Source: Pengzhenrongella sp031582905 (lineage in GTDB: Bacteria > Actinomycetota > Actinomycetes > Actinomycetales > Cellulomonadaceae). From it: a stretch of 64,000 nucleotides of DNA. This document shows, in pieces, positions 1 through 14,543 of this stretch. A program made the position numbers and the translations under genes. The DNA is taken from assembly GCF_031582905.1 (NCBI RefSeq), contig NZ_CP133990.1:1240001-1304000 (forward strand), in the 5' to 3' direction. How positions within the stretch are numbered: the stretch's first letter is position 1; the number at the start of each line of letters is the position of its first letter. Below the pieces are notes generated by a model that was not told where the DNA came from, did no database searches, and saw nothing but the letters and a program-made list of their open reading frames with translations.

Positions 1-1
1 G

Positions 2-799
2 CGGCTCGACGGCACGAAGTACTACAGCACCGGGACGATCTTCGCGGACTGGATCTCGGTCGGCGCGGTCGCGCCGGACGGCGAACGCGTCACCGTCGCC
101 GTCCGGGCCGACGCCCCCGGCGTCGAGCGCCTCGACGACTGGGACGGGTTCGGCCAGCGGATGACCGGCAGCGGCACCACCGTCCTCACCGCCGTCGAGG
201 TGGACCCGCGCGGCATCGTGCCCTACGCCGCGCGCCGGCCCTCGGTGCTCGGCGCCTACTTCCAGCTGCACCTGCTGGCGACCCTGGCCGGGATAGGGCG
301 GGCGGTCGTCACCGACGCCACGGCGTTCGTCCGCCCCCGGAGCCGGACCTTCGGCAACGCCGCCACCCCGGCGCCGCGGGCCGACCCGCTGGTCCAGGCC
401 GTCGTCGGGCGGCTCGCCGCGGCGTCCTTCGCCGCCGACGCGACCGTCCTGGCGGCCGCCGAGACGCTCGACGCGCTGACCCGGTCCGTCGCCCGCGGGA
501 CCGCGACCCAGGAGGACCACGACGCGGCCGACGTCGCCGCCTACCAGGCGCAGCTCGTCGTCGTCGACCTCGTGCTGCGCAGCGCGACCGACCTGTTCGA
601 GGTCGGCGGCGCGTCCGCGACGAGCAGCGGGCGGCTGCTCGACCGGCACTGGCGCAACGCCCGGACCATCGCCTCCCACAACCCGGTCGTGCTCAAGGAG
701 CGCACCGTCGGCGACTTCGTGCTCAACGGCACGTCGCCCAGCGCCGGCTTCGTGACCACCGTCGCCGGCACCACCGACGCACGTCCCTCCGCCGGGTGA
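2..799 (+). CDS. Acyl-CoA dehydrogenase-fold flavin monooxygenase, 3' part (partial)
   Basis: The reading frame is open from the window edge, so only about the last 265 residues are present. The visible part has the middle beta-domain stretch ending in GQRMTGSGTT and the C-terminal helical bundle with LDRHWRNARTIASHNPVV, a signature I associate with the DszC/SfnC type of flavin-dependent monooxygenase in the acyl-CoA dehydrogenase superfamily. Those enzymes use reduced flavin from a partner reductase to oxygenate sulfur- or nitrogen-containing substrates; which substrate is used here cannot be told. The TGA stop lies at 797-799 and is the first triplet of a small tandem repeat. A true acyl-CoA dehydrogenase is a less likely alternative because the catalytic Glu region is not recognisable. 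Confidence 0.75.
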   Translation, partial: RLDGTKYYSTGTIFADWISVGAVAPDGERVTVAVRADAPGVERLDDWDGFGQRMTGSGTTVLTAVEVDPRGIVPYAARRPSVLGAYFQLHLLATLAGIGRAVVTDATAFVRPRSRTFGNAATPAPRADPLVQAVVGRLAAASFAADATVLAAAETLDALTRSVARGTATQEDHDAADVAAYQAQLVVVDLVLRSATDLFEVGGASATSSGRLLDRHWRNARTIASHNPVVLKERTVGDFVLNGTSPSAGFVTTVAGTTDARPSAG

Positions 800-844
800 C
801 GGCTCACGCCTGACGGCTCACCCCTGACGGCTCACGCCTGACGG
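797..844 (+). repeat. 14-bp tandem repeat over a stop codon
   Basis: Three direct copies of TGACGGCTCACGCC (the middle one with one change) lie at 797-810, 811-824 and 825-838, followed by a partial fourth TGACGG. The first copy contains the stop codon of the upstream flavoprotein gene. The following 844-957 is G/C-rich and I see no gene in it. Confidence 0.8.
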
Positions 845-957
845 CGGGCGGCAGCGGGCGGCGGCGGGCGGGGGCGACCGGGCAGGGGGCCGGCCGCACC
901 CCGCCCGCCCGTCCGCCCGCTCACCCGCCCGACCGGCCGCACGCGCCACCCAGCGGG

Positions 958-963
958 TACGAT
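958..963 (+). promoter_or_regulatory. -10 box of the ileS promoter (TACGAT)
   Basis: TACGAT fits the actinobacterial TANNNT -10 consensus and sits 6 to 7 nt before the 5' end of the T-box leader, so transcription would start near 970. No convincing -35 box is visible upstream. Confidence 0.5.
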
Positions 964-969
964 CGCCCC

Positions 970-1235
970 AGAGGCACCGACCCGGCCATCACCGGCGAGC
1001 CTCCGGAAGAACGGACCACCCCGGGTGGCCCCAGTAGAACCGGACGGGTGGGCCCGTGACAGCCCGCAGGAGTGGTCGTCGCACGCAGCCCCCGGGCGGT
1101 GAGCGGCGGCAAGCGAGGTGGTACCGCGGCGGGCATGCGCTCGTCGTCCTCGCACGGTGTGGTCCACGCAGCCCCTGAGGGTGGCGCGGACCGGCAGGAC
1201 ACAGTGCACGACGACGACGACGAAGGACCGGCCCC
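970..1235 (+). promoter_or_regulatory. ileS T-box riboswitch, ultrashort Stem I class
   Basis: The leader carries the diagnostic T-box sequence AGGTGGTACCGCG at 1116-1128. The bulge TGGT (1119-1122) is complementary to the ACCA 3' end of a tRNA whose discriminator base is A, as in tRNA-Ile. Stem I is very short: GAGGC 971-975 pairs with GCCTC 999-1003, and CCGG 982-985 pairs with CCGG 992-995 to close a six-base loop CCATCA that holds an ATC isoleucine specifier at 988-990. The AGTAGAACCGGACGG stretch from 1033 resembles the Stem II region of such leaders. No intrinsic terminator follows. Instead GTCCT (1146-1150) could pair with AGGAC (1224-1228) over the ileS ribosome binding site, which fits control of translation. 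Known for actinobacterial ileS; the exact alternative pairing is my inference. Confidence 0.92.
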
Positions 1236-4200
1236 ATGGCGTACCCCCTGCACCGCCCGAGCGACCCGACGGGTGACGGCAAGCGACCCGCGGTCCCGGC
1301 GTCCCCGGACCTGCCCGCGCTGGAGAAGGACGTCCTCGCCTACTGGGCGGCCGACGGCACCTTCCGCGCCTCGATCGACAACCGCGACGCGGGCCCGGAC
1401 GGGTCCAACGAGTTCGTCTTCTACGACGGCCCGCCCTTCGCCAACGGACTGCCGCACTACGGCCACCTGCTGACCGGGTACGCCAAGGACGTCGTCGGGC
1501 GCTACCGGACCCAGGCCGGGCAGCGGGTCGAGCGCCGCTTCGGCTGGGACACGCACGGCCTGCCCGCCGAGCTCGAGGCGGAGCGCGTCCTGGGCATCAC
1601 GCAGAAGTCCCAGATCGACGAGATGGGCATCGCCGCGTTCAACGAGGCGTGCCGCACCTCGGTGCTCAAGTACACCGACGAGTGGCAGGACTACGTCACG
1701 CGGCAGGCGCGCTGGGTCGACTTCGAGAACGACTACAAGACGCTCGACGTGACCTACATGGAGTCGGTCATCTGGGCGTTCAAGCAGCTGCACGACAAGG
1801 GCCTGGCCTACGAGGGCTACCGCGTGCTGCCGTACTGCTGGCGTGACGAGACGCCGCTGTCCAACCACGAGCTGCGCATGGACGACGACGTCTACCAGTC
1901 CCGCCAGGACCCGGCCCTCACCGTCGGCGTGCGCCTGGAGTCCGGCGAGCTCGCGCTGATCTGGACGACGACGCCGTGGACGCTGCCGTCCAACCTCGCG
2001 GTCGCCGTCGGGCCCGACATCCCGTACGTCGTCGTCGCGCCGGGGGAGTCCAGCACCCTTCACGGCGAGCGGGTGCTGCTGGCCGAGTCGCGCCTGGCGT
2101 CCTACGCCCGCGAGCTCGGCGAGGACGCGACCGTGCTCGAGACCGTCCGGGGCAGCGAGCTCGTCGGACGCTCCTACACCCCGCCCTTCCCGTACTTCGC
2201 CGACCCCGAGGGCAACCCCGCGGCCCACCACGTCCTGCCCGGTGACTTCGTCACGACGGAGGACGGCACCGGCCTGGTCCACCTCGCGCCCGCGTTCGGC
2301 GAGGACGACATGCTCGTGTGCGACGCCGCCGGCATCCGGCCCGTCGTCCCGGTCGACGCGCGCGGCCAGTTCACCACCGAGGTCCCCGACTACGCGGCCC
2401 TGCAGGTCTTCGACGCCAACCCGCAGATCATCGCCGACCTCAAGGCGGGCACCGGACCGCTGGCGGCGACCGACCCCGCGCGGCGCGCCGTCGTCGTCCG
2501 GCACGAGACCTACCAGCACTCCTACCCGCACTGCTGGCGGTGCCGGAACCCGCTGATCTACCGGGCGGTGTCGAGCTGGTTCGTGCGCGTCACCCAGTTC
2601 CGGGACCGCATGGTCGAGCTCAACGACGGGATCACGTGGGTCCCCGAGCACATCAAGGACGGCCAGTTCGGCAAGTGGCTCGCCGGCGCGCGGGACTGGT
2701 CCATCTCCCGCAACCGGTACTGGGGCACGCCCATCCCGGTGTGGGTGAGCGACGACCCCGCCTACCCGCGCACCGACGTGTACGGCTCCCTCGCCGACCT
2801 CGAGCGGGACTTCGGGCGACCCGTGACCGACCTGCACCGTCCGTTCATCGACGAGCTCACCCGCCCCAACCCGGACGACCCCACCGGACGCTCGACGATG
2901 CGCCGCATCCCGGACGTGCTCGACGTGTGGTTCGACTCCGGGTCGATGCCGTTCGCGCAGGTGCACTACCCGTTCGAGAACACCGAGTGGTTCGAGAACC
3001 ACTACCCGGGCGACTTCATCACCGAGTACATCGGCCAGACCCGCGGGTGGTTCTACACGCTGCACGTGCTCGCGACCGCGCTGTTCGACCGGCCCGCGTT
3101 CCGCACCTCGGTCTCGCACGGGATCGTGCTGGGCTCCGACGGCCGGAAGATGAGCAAGTCGCTGCGCAACTACCCGGACGTGTCCGAAGTCTTCGAGCGC
3201 GACGGCTCGGACGCGATGCGCTGGTTCCTCATGGCCTCGCCGATCCTGCGCGGCGGCAACCTCGTCGTCACCGAGGAGGGCATCCGCGAGAACGTCCGGC
3301 AGGTGCTGCTGCCGCTGTGGAGCACGTGGTACTTCTTCACGCTCTACGCCGGTGCCGCCCGCGGCGGCGAGGGCCTCACCGCGCACCGCGTCACCGCCGA
3401 CGACGCCGCCCACCTGGGCACGATGGACCGGTACCTGCTCGCGCGGACCCGCGACCTCGTGGTCACGGTGACCGGGCAGCTGGACGCCTACGACGTCCCG
3501 GCCGCGTGCGAGGCCGTCCGGGAGCACCTCGACGTGCTCACCAACTGGTACGTGCGCACGTCGCGGCAGCGGTTCTGGGACGAGGACCCCCAGGCGTTCG
3601 ACACCCTGTGGACCGCGCTCGAGGTCCTCACCCGGCTCATGGCGCCGCTCGCGCCGCTGCTCACCGAGGAGGTCTGGCGCGGCCTGACGGGTGGTCGCAG
3701 CGTGCACCTGACCGACTGGCCGACACCGGACGAGCTGCCGGTCACGGATGCCACCGCCACCGCCGCCGCCACCGCCGACGCCGCCGCCGGTGGGCTCAGC
3801 GACGCCGAGCTCGTCGCGGTCATGGACCGCATCCGCGAGGTCTGCTCGGTGACCCTCGGGCTGCGCAAGGCCAACGGCCTGCGCGTCCGGCAGCCGCTGC
3901 GGCTCCTGCGGGTCGCCCTGCCGGACGCCGCCCACGCCACCGCGTTCACCGACCTCGTCGCCGCCGAGGTCAACGTCAAGGCCGTCGAGGTCCTCGGCCT
4001 GGACGACGCCGCCGCGGCCGGGCTCGGGGTGTCCAGCCGGCTCGCGGTCAACGCCCGCGCGGCCGGCCCGCGCCTCGGACGCCAGGTGCAGGCGGTCATC
4101 AAGGCCGCCAAGGCCGGGGACTGGGAGCTGACCGACGGCGCGGTGGTGGTCCGGACCGCGGACGGTCCGGTGCCGCTCGAGGCGCCGGAGTACGAGGTCG

Positions 4201-4550
4201 TCACGGTCGTGAGCGCCGGCGACGGCGACGAGGTCGCGGCCGCGGTGCTGCCCGGTGGCGGCGTCGTCGTCCTGTCCACCGCGCTCGACGACGCGCTGGT
4301 CGCCGAGGGGCGCGCCCGCGACGTCGTCCGCGCCGTCCAGGACGCCCGCAAGGCGGCCGGGCTCGATGTGAGCGACCGGGTGCGCCTGACGGTCGCGGTG
4401 CCCGCGGGGTGGCGTGACGCCGTCGAGCAGCACCACGCCCTCATCACCGCCGAGACGCTTGCGACCGCGCTCACGGTGCAGGACGCGCCGGGTGACGGCG
4501 TGAGCGTCGACGTGACCAAGGACGACACGACGGAGGGGTCGGGCGCATGA
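1236..4550 (+). CDS. ileS: Isoleucyl-tRNA synthetase, eukaryote-like (IleS2) type
   Basis: Charges tRNA-Ile with isoleucine using ATP in the cytoplasm. The 1104-residue protein has the class I HIGH-type motif GLPHYGH at residues 71-77, the WDTHGLP motif shortly after, an inserted editing domain, and the second signature KMSKS near residue 638, followed by an anticodon-binding domain. The motif wording and the lack of a C-terminal zinc finger fit the eukaryote-like clade; that clade is known for natural insensitivity to mupirocin, which I infer but cannot prove here. The ATG at 1236 follows the T-box leader and a GAAGGA ribosome binding site at 1222-1227. The stop overlaps the folC start (ATGA), indicating coupled translation. 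Confidence 0.97.
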   Translation: MAYPLHRPSDPTGDGKRPAVPASPDLPALEKDVLAYWAADGTFRASIDNRDAGPDGSNEFVFYDGPPFANGLPHYGHLLTGYAKDVVGRYRTQAGQRVERRFGWDTHGLPAELEAERVLGITQKSQIDEMGIAAFNEACRTSVLKYTDEWQDYVTRQARWVDFENDYKTLDVTYMESVIWAFKQLHDKGLAYEGYRVLPYCWRDETPLSNHELRMDDDVYQSRQDPALTVGVRLESGELALIWTTTPWTLPSNLAVAVGPDIPYVVVAPGESSTLHGERVLLAESRLASYARELGEDATVLETVRGSELVGRSYTPPFPYFADPEGNPAAHHVLPGDFVTTEDGTGLVHLAPAFGEDDMLVCDAAGIRPVVPVDARGQFTTEVPDYAALQVFDANPQIIADLKAGTGPLAATDPARRAVVVRHETYQHSYPHCWRCRNPLIYRAVSSWFVRVTQFRDRMVELNDGITWVPEHIKDGQFGKWLAGARDWSISRNRYWGTPIPVWVSDDPAYPRTDVYGSLADLERDFGRPVTDLHRPFIDELTRPNPDDPTGRSTMRRIPDVLDVWFDSGSMPFAQVHYPFENTEWFENHYPGDFITEYIGQTRGWFYTLHVLATALFDRPAFRTSVSHGIVLGSDGRKMSKSLRNYPDVSEVFERDGSDAMRWFLMASPILRGGNLVVTEEGIRENVRQVLLPLWSTWYFFTLYAGAARGGEGLTAHRVTADDAAHLGTMDRYLLARTRDLVVTVTGQLDAYDVPAACEAVREHLDVLTNWYVRTSRQRFWDEDPQAFDTLWTALEVLTRLMAPLAPLLTEEVWRGLTGGRSVHLTDWPTPDELPVTDATATAAATADAAAGGLSDAELVAVMDRIREVCSVTLGLRKANGLRVRQPLRLLRVALPDAAHATAFTDLVAAEVNVKAVEVLGLDDAAAAGLGVSSRLAVNARAAGPRLGRQVQAVIKAAKAGDWELTDGAVVVRTADGPVPLEAPEYEVVTVVSAGDGDEVAAAVLPGGGVVVLSTALDDALVAEGRARDVVRAVQDARKAAGLDVSDRVRLTVAVPAGWRDAVEQHHALITAETLATALTVQDAPGDGVSVDVTKDDTTEGSGA

Positions 4551-5920
4551 GCGGAGCGGACCACGCACGCCGGCAGGGCCGCACGGAGGCCGAGACGGCG
4601 GCCGCGGAGGTGTACGCCGGGATCCTCGAGCGCACGCCCGAGCACGACGTCCAGCCGACGCTGGACCGGGTGCGGGCGGTGTGCGAGCTGCTGGGCGACC
4701 CGCAGGCGGCGTTCCGGACGATCCACCTCACCGGGACCAACGGCAAGACGTCGACGTCCCGCATGGTCGAGCGTCTCGTCCGGGAGCACGGGTTGCGGAC
4801 CGGGCGGTTCACCAGCCCGCACCTCACCGACGTCCGGGAGCGGATCGCGATCGACGGCGAGCCGATCAGCGCCGAGCGCTTCGTCGAGGTCTGGCAGGAC
4901 GTCGCGCCGTACGTGCACATGGTCGACACCCGGTCCCTGGCCGAGGGCGGCCCGCGGCTGAGCTTTTTCGAGGTGCTCACCGTGATGGCGTTCGCCGCGT
5001 TCGCCGACGCCCCGGTCGACGTCGCGGTGATCGAGGTCGGCATGGGCGGGTCCTGGGACGCCACCAACGTGGTCGACGGCGAGGTCGCGGTCATCACCCC
5101 GGTCGCCTACGACCACGAGCGCTGGCTCGGCCACGAGCTCACGGCGATCGCCGGGGAGAAGTCCGGGATCATCAAGGACGGCGCGACGGTCGTGCTCGCC
5201 GAGCAGTCCGAGGACGCCGAGGGGGTCCTGCTCGCCGTCGCCGCCGAGCGCGGTGCGCGGGTGGTGCGGCAGGGCATCGACATCGACGTCGCCGAGCGGC
5301 AGGTCGCCGTCGGCGGGCAGCTGCTGTCGCTGCGCGGGTTGGGCGGGACGTACACCGAGGTGTTCGTCCCCCTGCACGGCGTCCACCAGGCGCAGAACGC
5401 CCTGCTCGCGCTCGTCGCCGCCGAGGTCCTGCTCAGCGGGGGAGCCGCGCTCAACGGGGACCTGGTCGGCGCGGCGTTCGCCGACGTCGACTCCCCGGGG
5501 CGCCTCGAGCTCGTCCGCACGAGCCCGACGATCCTCGTCGACGCCGCCCACAACCCGGCCGGCATCGCGGCTCTCGTCGCCGCGGTCGACGAGTCGTTCG
5601 AGTTCACCCGGCTGGTCGGCGTGGTCGGCGTCCTCGACGACAAGGACGCCGAGAACGTGCTCTCCGGCCTGGAGCCGCTGCTGGCCGAGATCGTGGTGAC
5701 CCGGTCGTCCTCACCGCGCGCGCAGGACCCCGAGGACCTCGCGCAGATCGCGGTCGACATCTTCGGCGAGGACCGCGTGCACGTCGCGGACCGCCTGGAC
5801 GCGGCGATCGACGTCGCCGTCCAGCTCGCCGAGCGCGCGGAGGACATGGGGTCCGGGGTGCTCGTCACCGGCTCGATCACCCTGGTCGCGGACGCCCGCT
5901 CGCTGCTCGGTCGCGGCTGA
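4547..5920 (+). CDS. folC: Bifunctional dihydrofolate synthase / folylpolyglutamate synthase
   Basis: Adds L-glutamate to dihydropteroate and extends the polyglutamate tail of folates, with ATP hydrolysis. The 457-residue protein shows the Mur-ligase-type P-loop TGTNGKTSTSRM around residues 61-72, followed by FTSPHLTDVRERI (typical for FolC) and the C-terminal domain with DAAHNPAG. Length is normal for the family. The ATG at 4547 shares four bases with the ileS stop, so the gene forms an operon with ileS and is under the same T-box control of transcription start though not directly of its own initiation. A hairpin lies across its stop codon. Confidence 0.96.
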   Translation: MSGADHARRQGRTEAETAAAEVYAGILERTPEHDVQPTLDRVRAVCELLGDPQAAFRTIHLTGTNGKTSTSRMVERLVREHGLRTGRFTSPHLTDVRERIAIDGEPISAERFVEVWQDVAPYVHMVDTRSLAEGGPRLSFFEVLTVMAFAAFADAPVDVAVIEVGMGGSWDATNVVDGEVAVITPVAYDHERWLGHELTAIAGEKSGIIKDGATVVLAEQSEDAEGVLLAVAAERGARVVRQGIDIDVAERQVAVGGQLLSLRGLGGTYTEVFVPLHGVHQAQNALLALVAAEVLLSGGAALNGDLVGAAFADVDSPGRLELVRTSPTILVDAAHNPAGIAALVAAVDESFEFTRLVGVVGVLDDKDAENVLSGLEPLLAEIVVTRSSSPRAQDPEDLAQIAVDIFGEDRVHVADRLDAAIDVAVQLAERAEDMGSGVLVTGSITLVADARSLLGRG

Positions 5921-5934
5921 CGCCGCGGCCGAGC
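5905..5934 (+). terminator. Hairpin across the folC stop codon
   Basis: The arms GCTCGGTCGCGGC (5905-5917) and GCCGCGGCCGAGC (5922-5934) form 13 pairs with one G-U and a TGAC loop that contains the stop codon. There is no T-run, so it may end transcription weakly or only stabilise the 3' end. The following 5935-6071 holds no gene that I can see; a weak TTGACG at 5943-5948 could serve the dha operon. Confidence 0.5.
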
Positions 5935-6071
5935 GTGCGTCCTTGACGCCGCTGGCGACCACGGCGAGGCTGGCCGACGGGGGACCGGACGCCCGCGTCC
6001 GGTGCACAGGTCACGGCCCCGGCTCGGCGGCTCGACGACGAGCGCGCGGCCGGCCAGCGAAGGGAACCCGC

Positions 6072-7066
<995 letters not shown>

Positions 7067-7210
7067 GCGCGTCGGTCGGGTCCGTCGCGGCGTCCGGGTC
7101 ACGGTTCGGTCGCGACGGGCCCGGCGGGCCTGCAGTCCGGCCGCGCCGTGGCAGGCTGCGTCCGGGGCAGTGCCCGCCGACCGGTGGGCACGCGTCGACG
7201 AAGGAGGAGA

Positions 7211-7848
7211 ATGGCACTCGACGTCGCATGGGCGATGCGCTGGGTCCGACGCTCGGCCGAGGTGGTGGCCGAGCACCGCACCGAACTCATCGAGCTCGAT
7301 CGCCAGATCGGCGACGGCGACCACGGCGAGAACATGCACCGCGGCTTCAGCGCGACGGTGGCCCGCCTGGACGCGCTCGACGACGAGCCCTCACAGGTCG
7401 GTGACGTCCTCAAGCTGCTCGCCACGACGCTGATGTCCACGGTCGGCGGCGCCGCCGGACCCTCTACGGGACCGCCTACCTGCGGGCCGCCAAGGTCACC
7501 GGGCTGACGGAGCTCGACTCGGGCGCTGTGGTGGCGATGCTCGAGGCGGGGCTCGAGGGCATCGTCGCGCGGGGCAAGGCGACGACCGGGGAGAAGACGA
7601 TGGTGGACGCGTGGTCACCCGCGGTCGCTGCCGCGGTGCACGCGGCCGACCGCGGCGACGGACCCGCGGCCGTCCTGGACGCGGCGGCGCAGGCAGCAGC
7701 CGACGGGGCGGAGGCGACCATCCCGCTCGTCGCGACGAAGGGGCGTGCGAGCTACCTCGGGGAGCGCAGTGCCGGGCACGCCGACCCCGGGGCGACGTCG
7801 ACGGCGCTGCTCCTGCGGGCAGCCGCGGACGCCGCGCAGGCCGGCTGA
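7211..7848 (+). CDS. dhaL: Dihydroxyacetone kinase subunit DhaL (frame break)
   Basis: DhaL carries ADP as a cofactor and passes the phosphate from DhaM to DhaK-bound dihydroxyacetone. The protein from ATG 7211 (ribosome site GAAGGAGGAG) contains the ADP/Mg-binding motif IGDGDHGENM with the conserved aspartates, then the GGAAGPLYGTAYL loop. The frame breaks inside this loop at CCC 7460-7462; adding one C restores GPLYGTAYLRAAKVTG and gives 212 residues, the usual size. The gap of 144 bases after dhaK contains no other gene. dhaM starts two bases after the stop, so the two are probably translated together. Confidence 0.92.
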
Positions 7849-7849
7849 C

Positions 7850-8627
7850 ATGGCGTCGCCGACGGTGGCCCTCGTGCTCGTGTCGCACTCGCGCGTCCTG
7901 GCGGAGGGGGTCGCCGAGCTCGCCGGTCCGATGGCCCCCGACGTGGTCCTGCTGCCCGCGGGCGGGACGGACGACGGCCGGCTCGGCACGAGCTTCGACC
8001 TCATCGGCGCCGCGGTGGACCGAGCGCTGAGCGATGGCGGGTCCGCGGTCGTCCTCACCGACCTCGGGTCGGCGGTCCTCACGGCGGAGTCCGTGCTCGA
8101 GATGGCCGGCGCCGCCGTCGCTGCGCGGGTGCGGCTGGTCGACGCACCGTTCGTCGAAGGTGCCGTCGAGGCAGCGGTGGTCGCGCAGGGTGGTGCCGAT
8201 CTCGACGAGGTGGCACGTGCGGCTCGGGCAGCCGGTGCCGGGTTCGCGCCCGAGCGCGGCGCCCCGGCCGGTACCGAGGGGACGACCGCACCCCCGTGGA
8301 GGAGCCGACTGCCGGCGGCGTCAGCGCGACGCACGCGAGCGGCACGCCGACGCGCGAGCACCGCGAGGTGCCCGAGGCGCGGGGACCGCGATGCTGCGGA
8401 ACCGGCTCGGACTGCACGCGCGGCCCGCGGCGCGGCTCGTCCGGACCGCGAGCGGCTTCGACGCGACCATCGCGGTGAACGGCGCCGATGCCAAGAGCGT
8501 GCTGGCGCTGGTGGCGCTCGGAGCCGTCGGCGGGCAGCAGCTCGTGGTGACCGCGTCCGGACCCGACGCACCGCAGGCGGTCCGCGCCGTCGTCGCCGAG
8601 CTCGAGGAGGGCTTCGGCGAAGCGTGA
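7850..8627 (+). CDS. dhaM: PTS-dependent DHA kinase phosphotransferase DhaM fused to HPr (two frame breaks)
   Basis: DhaM takes phosphate from the PTS protein HPr and hands it to the ADP of DhaL. The N-terminal part (about residues 1-140) is the mannose-type EIIA fold: ALVLVSHSRVLAEG holds the phosphorylated His, and SGGSAVVLTDLGSA-like segments follow. A linker rich in Pro, Ala, Thr and Glu leads to a C-terminal HPr domain with the active-site His in GLHARPAARLV. The frame changes twice, at CCCCC 8291-8295 and GGGG 8381-8384; adding one base at each gives a continuous 259-residue DhaM-HPr fusion. A separate HPr gene starting at ATG 8391 is less likely because the restored linker is open and the HPr N-terminal strand would be cut. 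Confidence 0.85.
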
Positions 8628-8724
8628 CCCACGCCGGGACGCGCTGCCGGCCGGCTGAGCGTGCGTGTGACGGGCAGACGAACGGCCGACGACCGGCCGG
8701 TGACCGGCGTCACCGAGCACGGCT

Positions 8725-8753
8725 TTGACGGCACGGCCCGGCATGCGTAGTGT
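8725..8753 (+). promoter_or_regulatory. rrn promoter P1
   Basis: TTGACG (8725-8730) and TAGTGT (8748-8753) are separated by exactly 17 bp, a good sigma-70 class promoter upstream of the rRNA genes. It lies about 490 bp before the mature 16S start. Confidence 0.7.
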
Positions 8754-8905
8754 TTCTCTTCGCCGCCCGGCAGGGAGGAACGGACACCGGCTCTTCGGAG
8801 TGGGGGTGGCCGGTCCCGGGGTTGGCTCCCTGAAGCAGTGGATGCTCCGGCTGTTGTGGTCGGGTGTTGTGGTGTGGATGGGGCGGTCTGAGCGGGTTCG
8901 GGTGG

Positions 8906-8934
8906 TTGACGGGTCTGGTTGGGTCGGGTAAGTT
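8906..8934 (+). promoter_or_regulatory. rrn promoter P2
   Basis: TTGACG (8906-8911) and TAAGTT (8929-8934) are also 17 bp apart. The -35 box is the same as in P1. Downstream, 8990-9015 holds the leader element TTGAGAACTCAACAGTGTGC that is typical of actinobacterial rrn leaders. The rest of 8935-9242 is transcribed leader without a gene. Confidence 0.7.
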
Positions 8935-9242
8935 TGAGCGGTTGCCTCTTGGCAGGGTCGGAAGGCTCTGCGGGATGCGCGTCCGGTCCTTGAGAACTCA
9001 ACAGTGTGCCAAGTAGTCGATGCCATTTTGGCTTGCTGCGTGTCTGGGGTGTGTCTGCCGTTGTGGTGGGTGTGCCCCGGGTGTGTGGTGGGTTGGTCTG
9101 GTTCATCGATGTCACGCCTCACGGTTTGTGGGGTGTGTGTTTGTGGTCAGATCATTTTTGGGCCCTGGCTTTAGCCGGTTGGGGTCTGTTTCGTGTGTCG
9201 GTTGCTCCTGCTGCTTTGGTGGCTGGGGGTGCCATGTTGACA

Positions 9243-14268
<5,026 letters not shown>

Positions 14269-14384
14269 CAAACAAAGCCTTGATCTGTGTGCTACGCGTC
14301 CACTGTGCGGTTCCCGAGAGACGGGCACCCACGACCCAAACCCTGTGACGGGGGCGGGCTCGTGGCCCGGACATCTCCATAGAG

Positions 14385-14502
14385 TTACGGCGGTCATAGC
14401 AAGGGGGAAACGCCCGGTCCCATTCCGAACCCGGAAGCTAAGCCCCTTCGCGCCGATGGTACTGCACGGGAGACTGTGTGGGAGAGTAGGTCGCCGCCGG
14501 AC
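14385..14502 (+). rRNA. rrf: 5S ribosomal RNA
   Basis: The sequence from TTACGGCGGTCATAGC to GTAGGTCGCCGCCGG folds with a terminal helix (GGCGGT with GCCGCC) and has the conserved CCCGGTCCCATTCCGAACCC loop region near 14413. Length about 118 nt. It lies 116 bp after the 23S gene; that spacer holds the right arm of the 23S processing stem (14295-14312). Confidence 0.95.
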
Positions 14503-14510
14503 ACCCATTC

Positions 14511-14543
14511 GAAAAGAGCCACCCCATCGGGGTGGCTCTTTTC
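14511..14543 (+). terminator. rrn operon terminator
   Basis: GAAAAGAGCCACCCC (14511-14525) and GGGGTGGCTCTTTTC (14529-14543) form a perfect 15-bp stem with a three-base loop, ending in TTTTC. It lies 9 bp after the 5S gene and, with A- and T-runs on both sides, could work in both directions. Confidence 0.95.

Noticed and set aside
921..4568. A 1215-codon open frame on the minus strand over ileS
   Set aside because: It is the antisense shadow of ileS, with Arg/Gly/Val/Asp-rich translation typical of high-GC opposite frames, and no domain or ribosome site.
8391..8627. Separate HPr gene from ATG 8391
   Set aside because: The N-terminal strand of HPr would be cut and the restored linker is open, so a DhaM-HPr fusion fits better.
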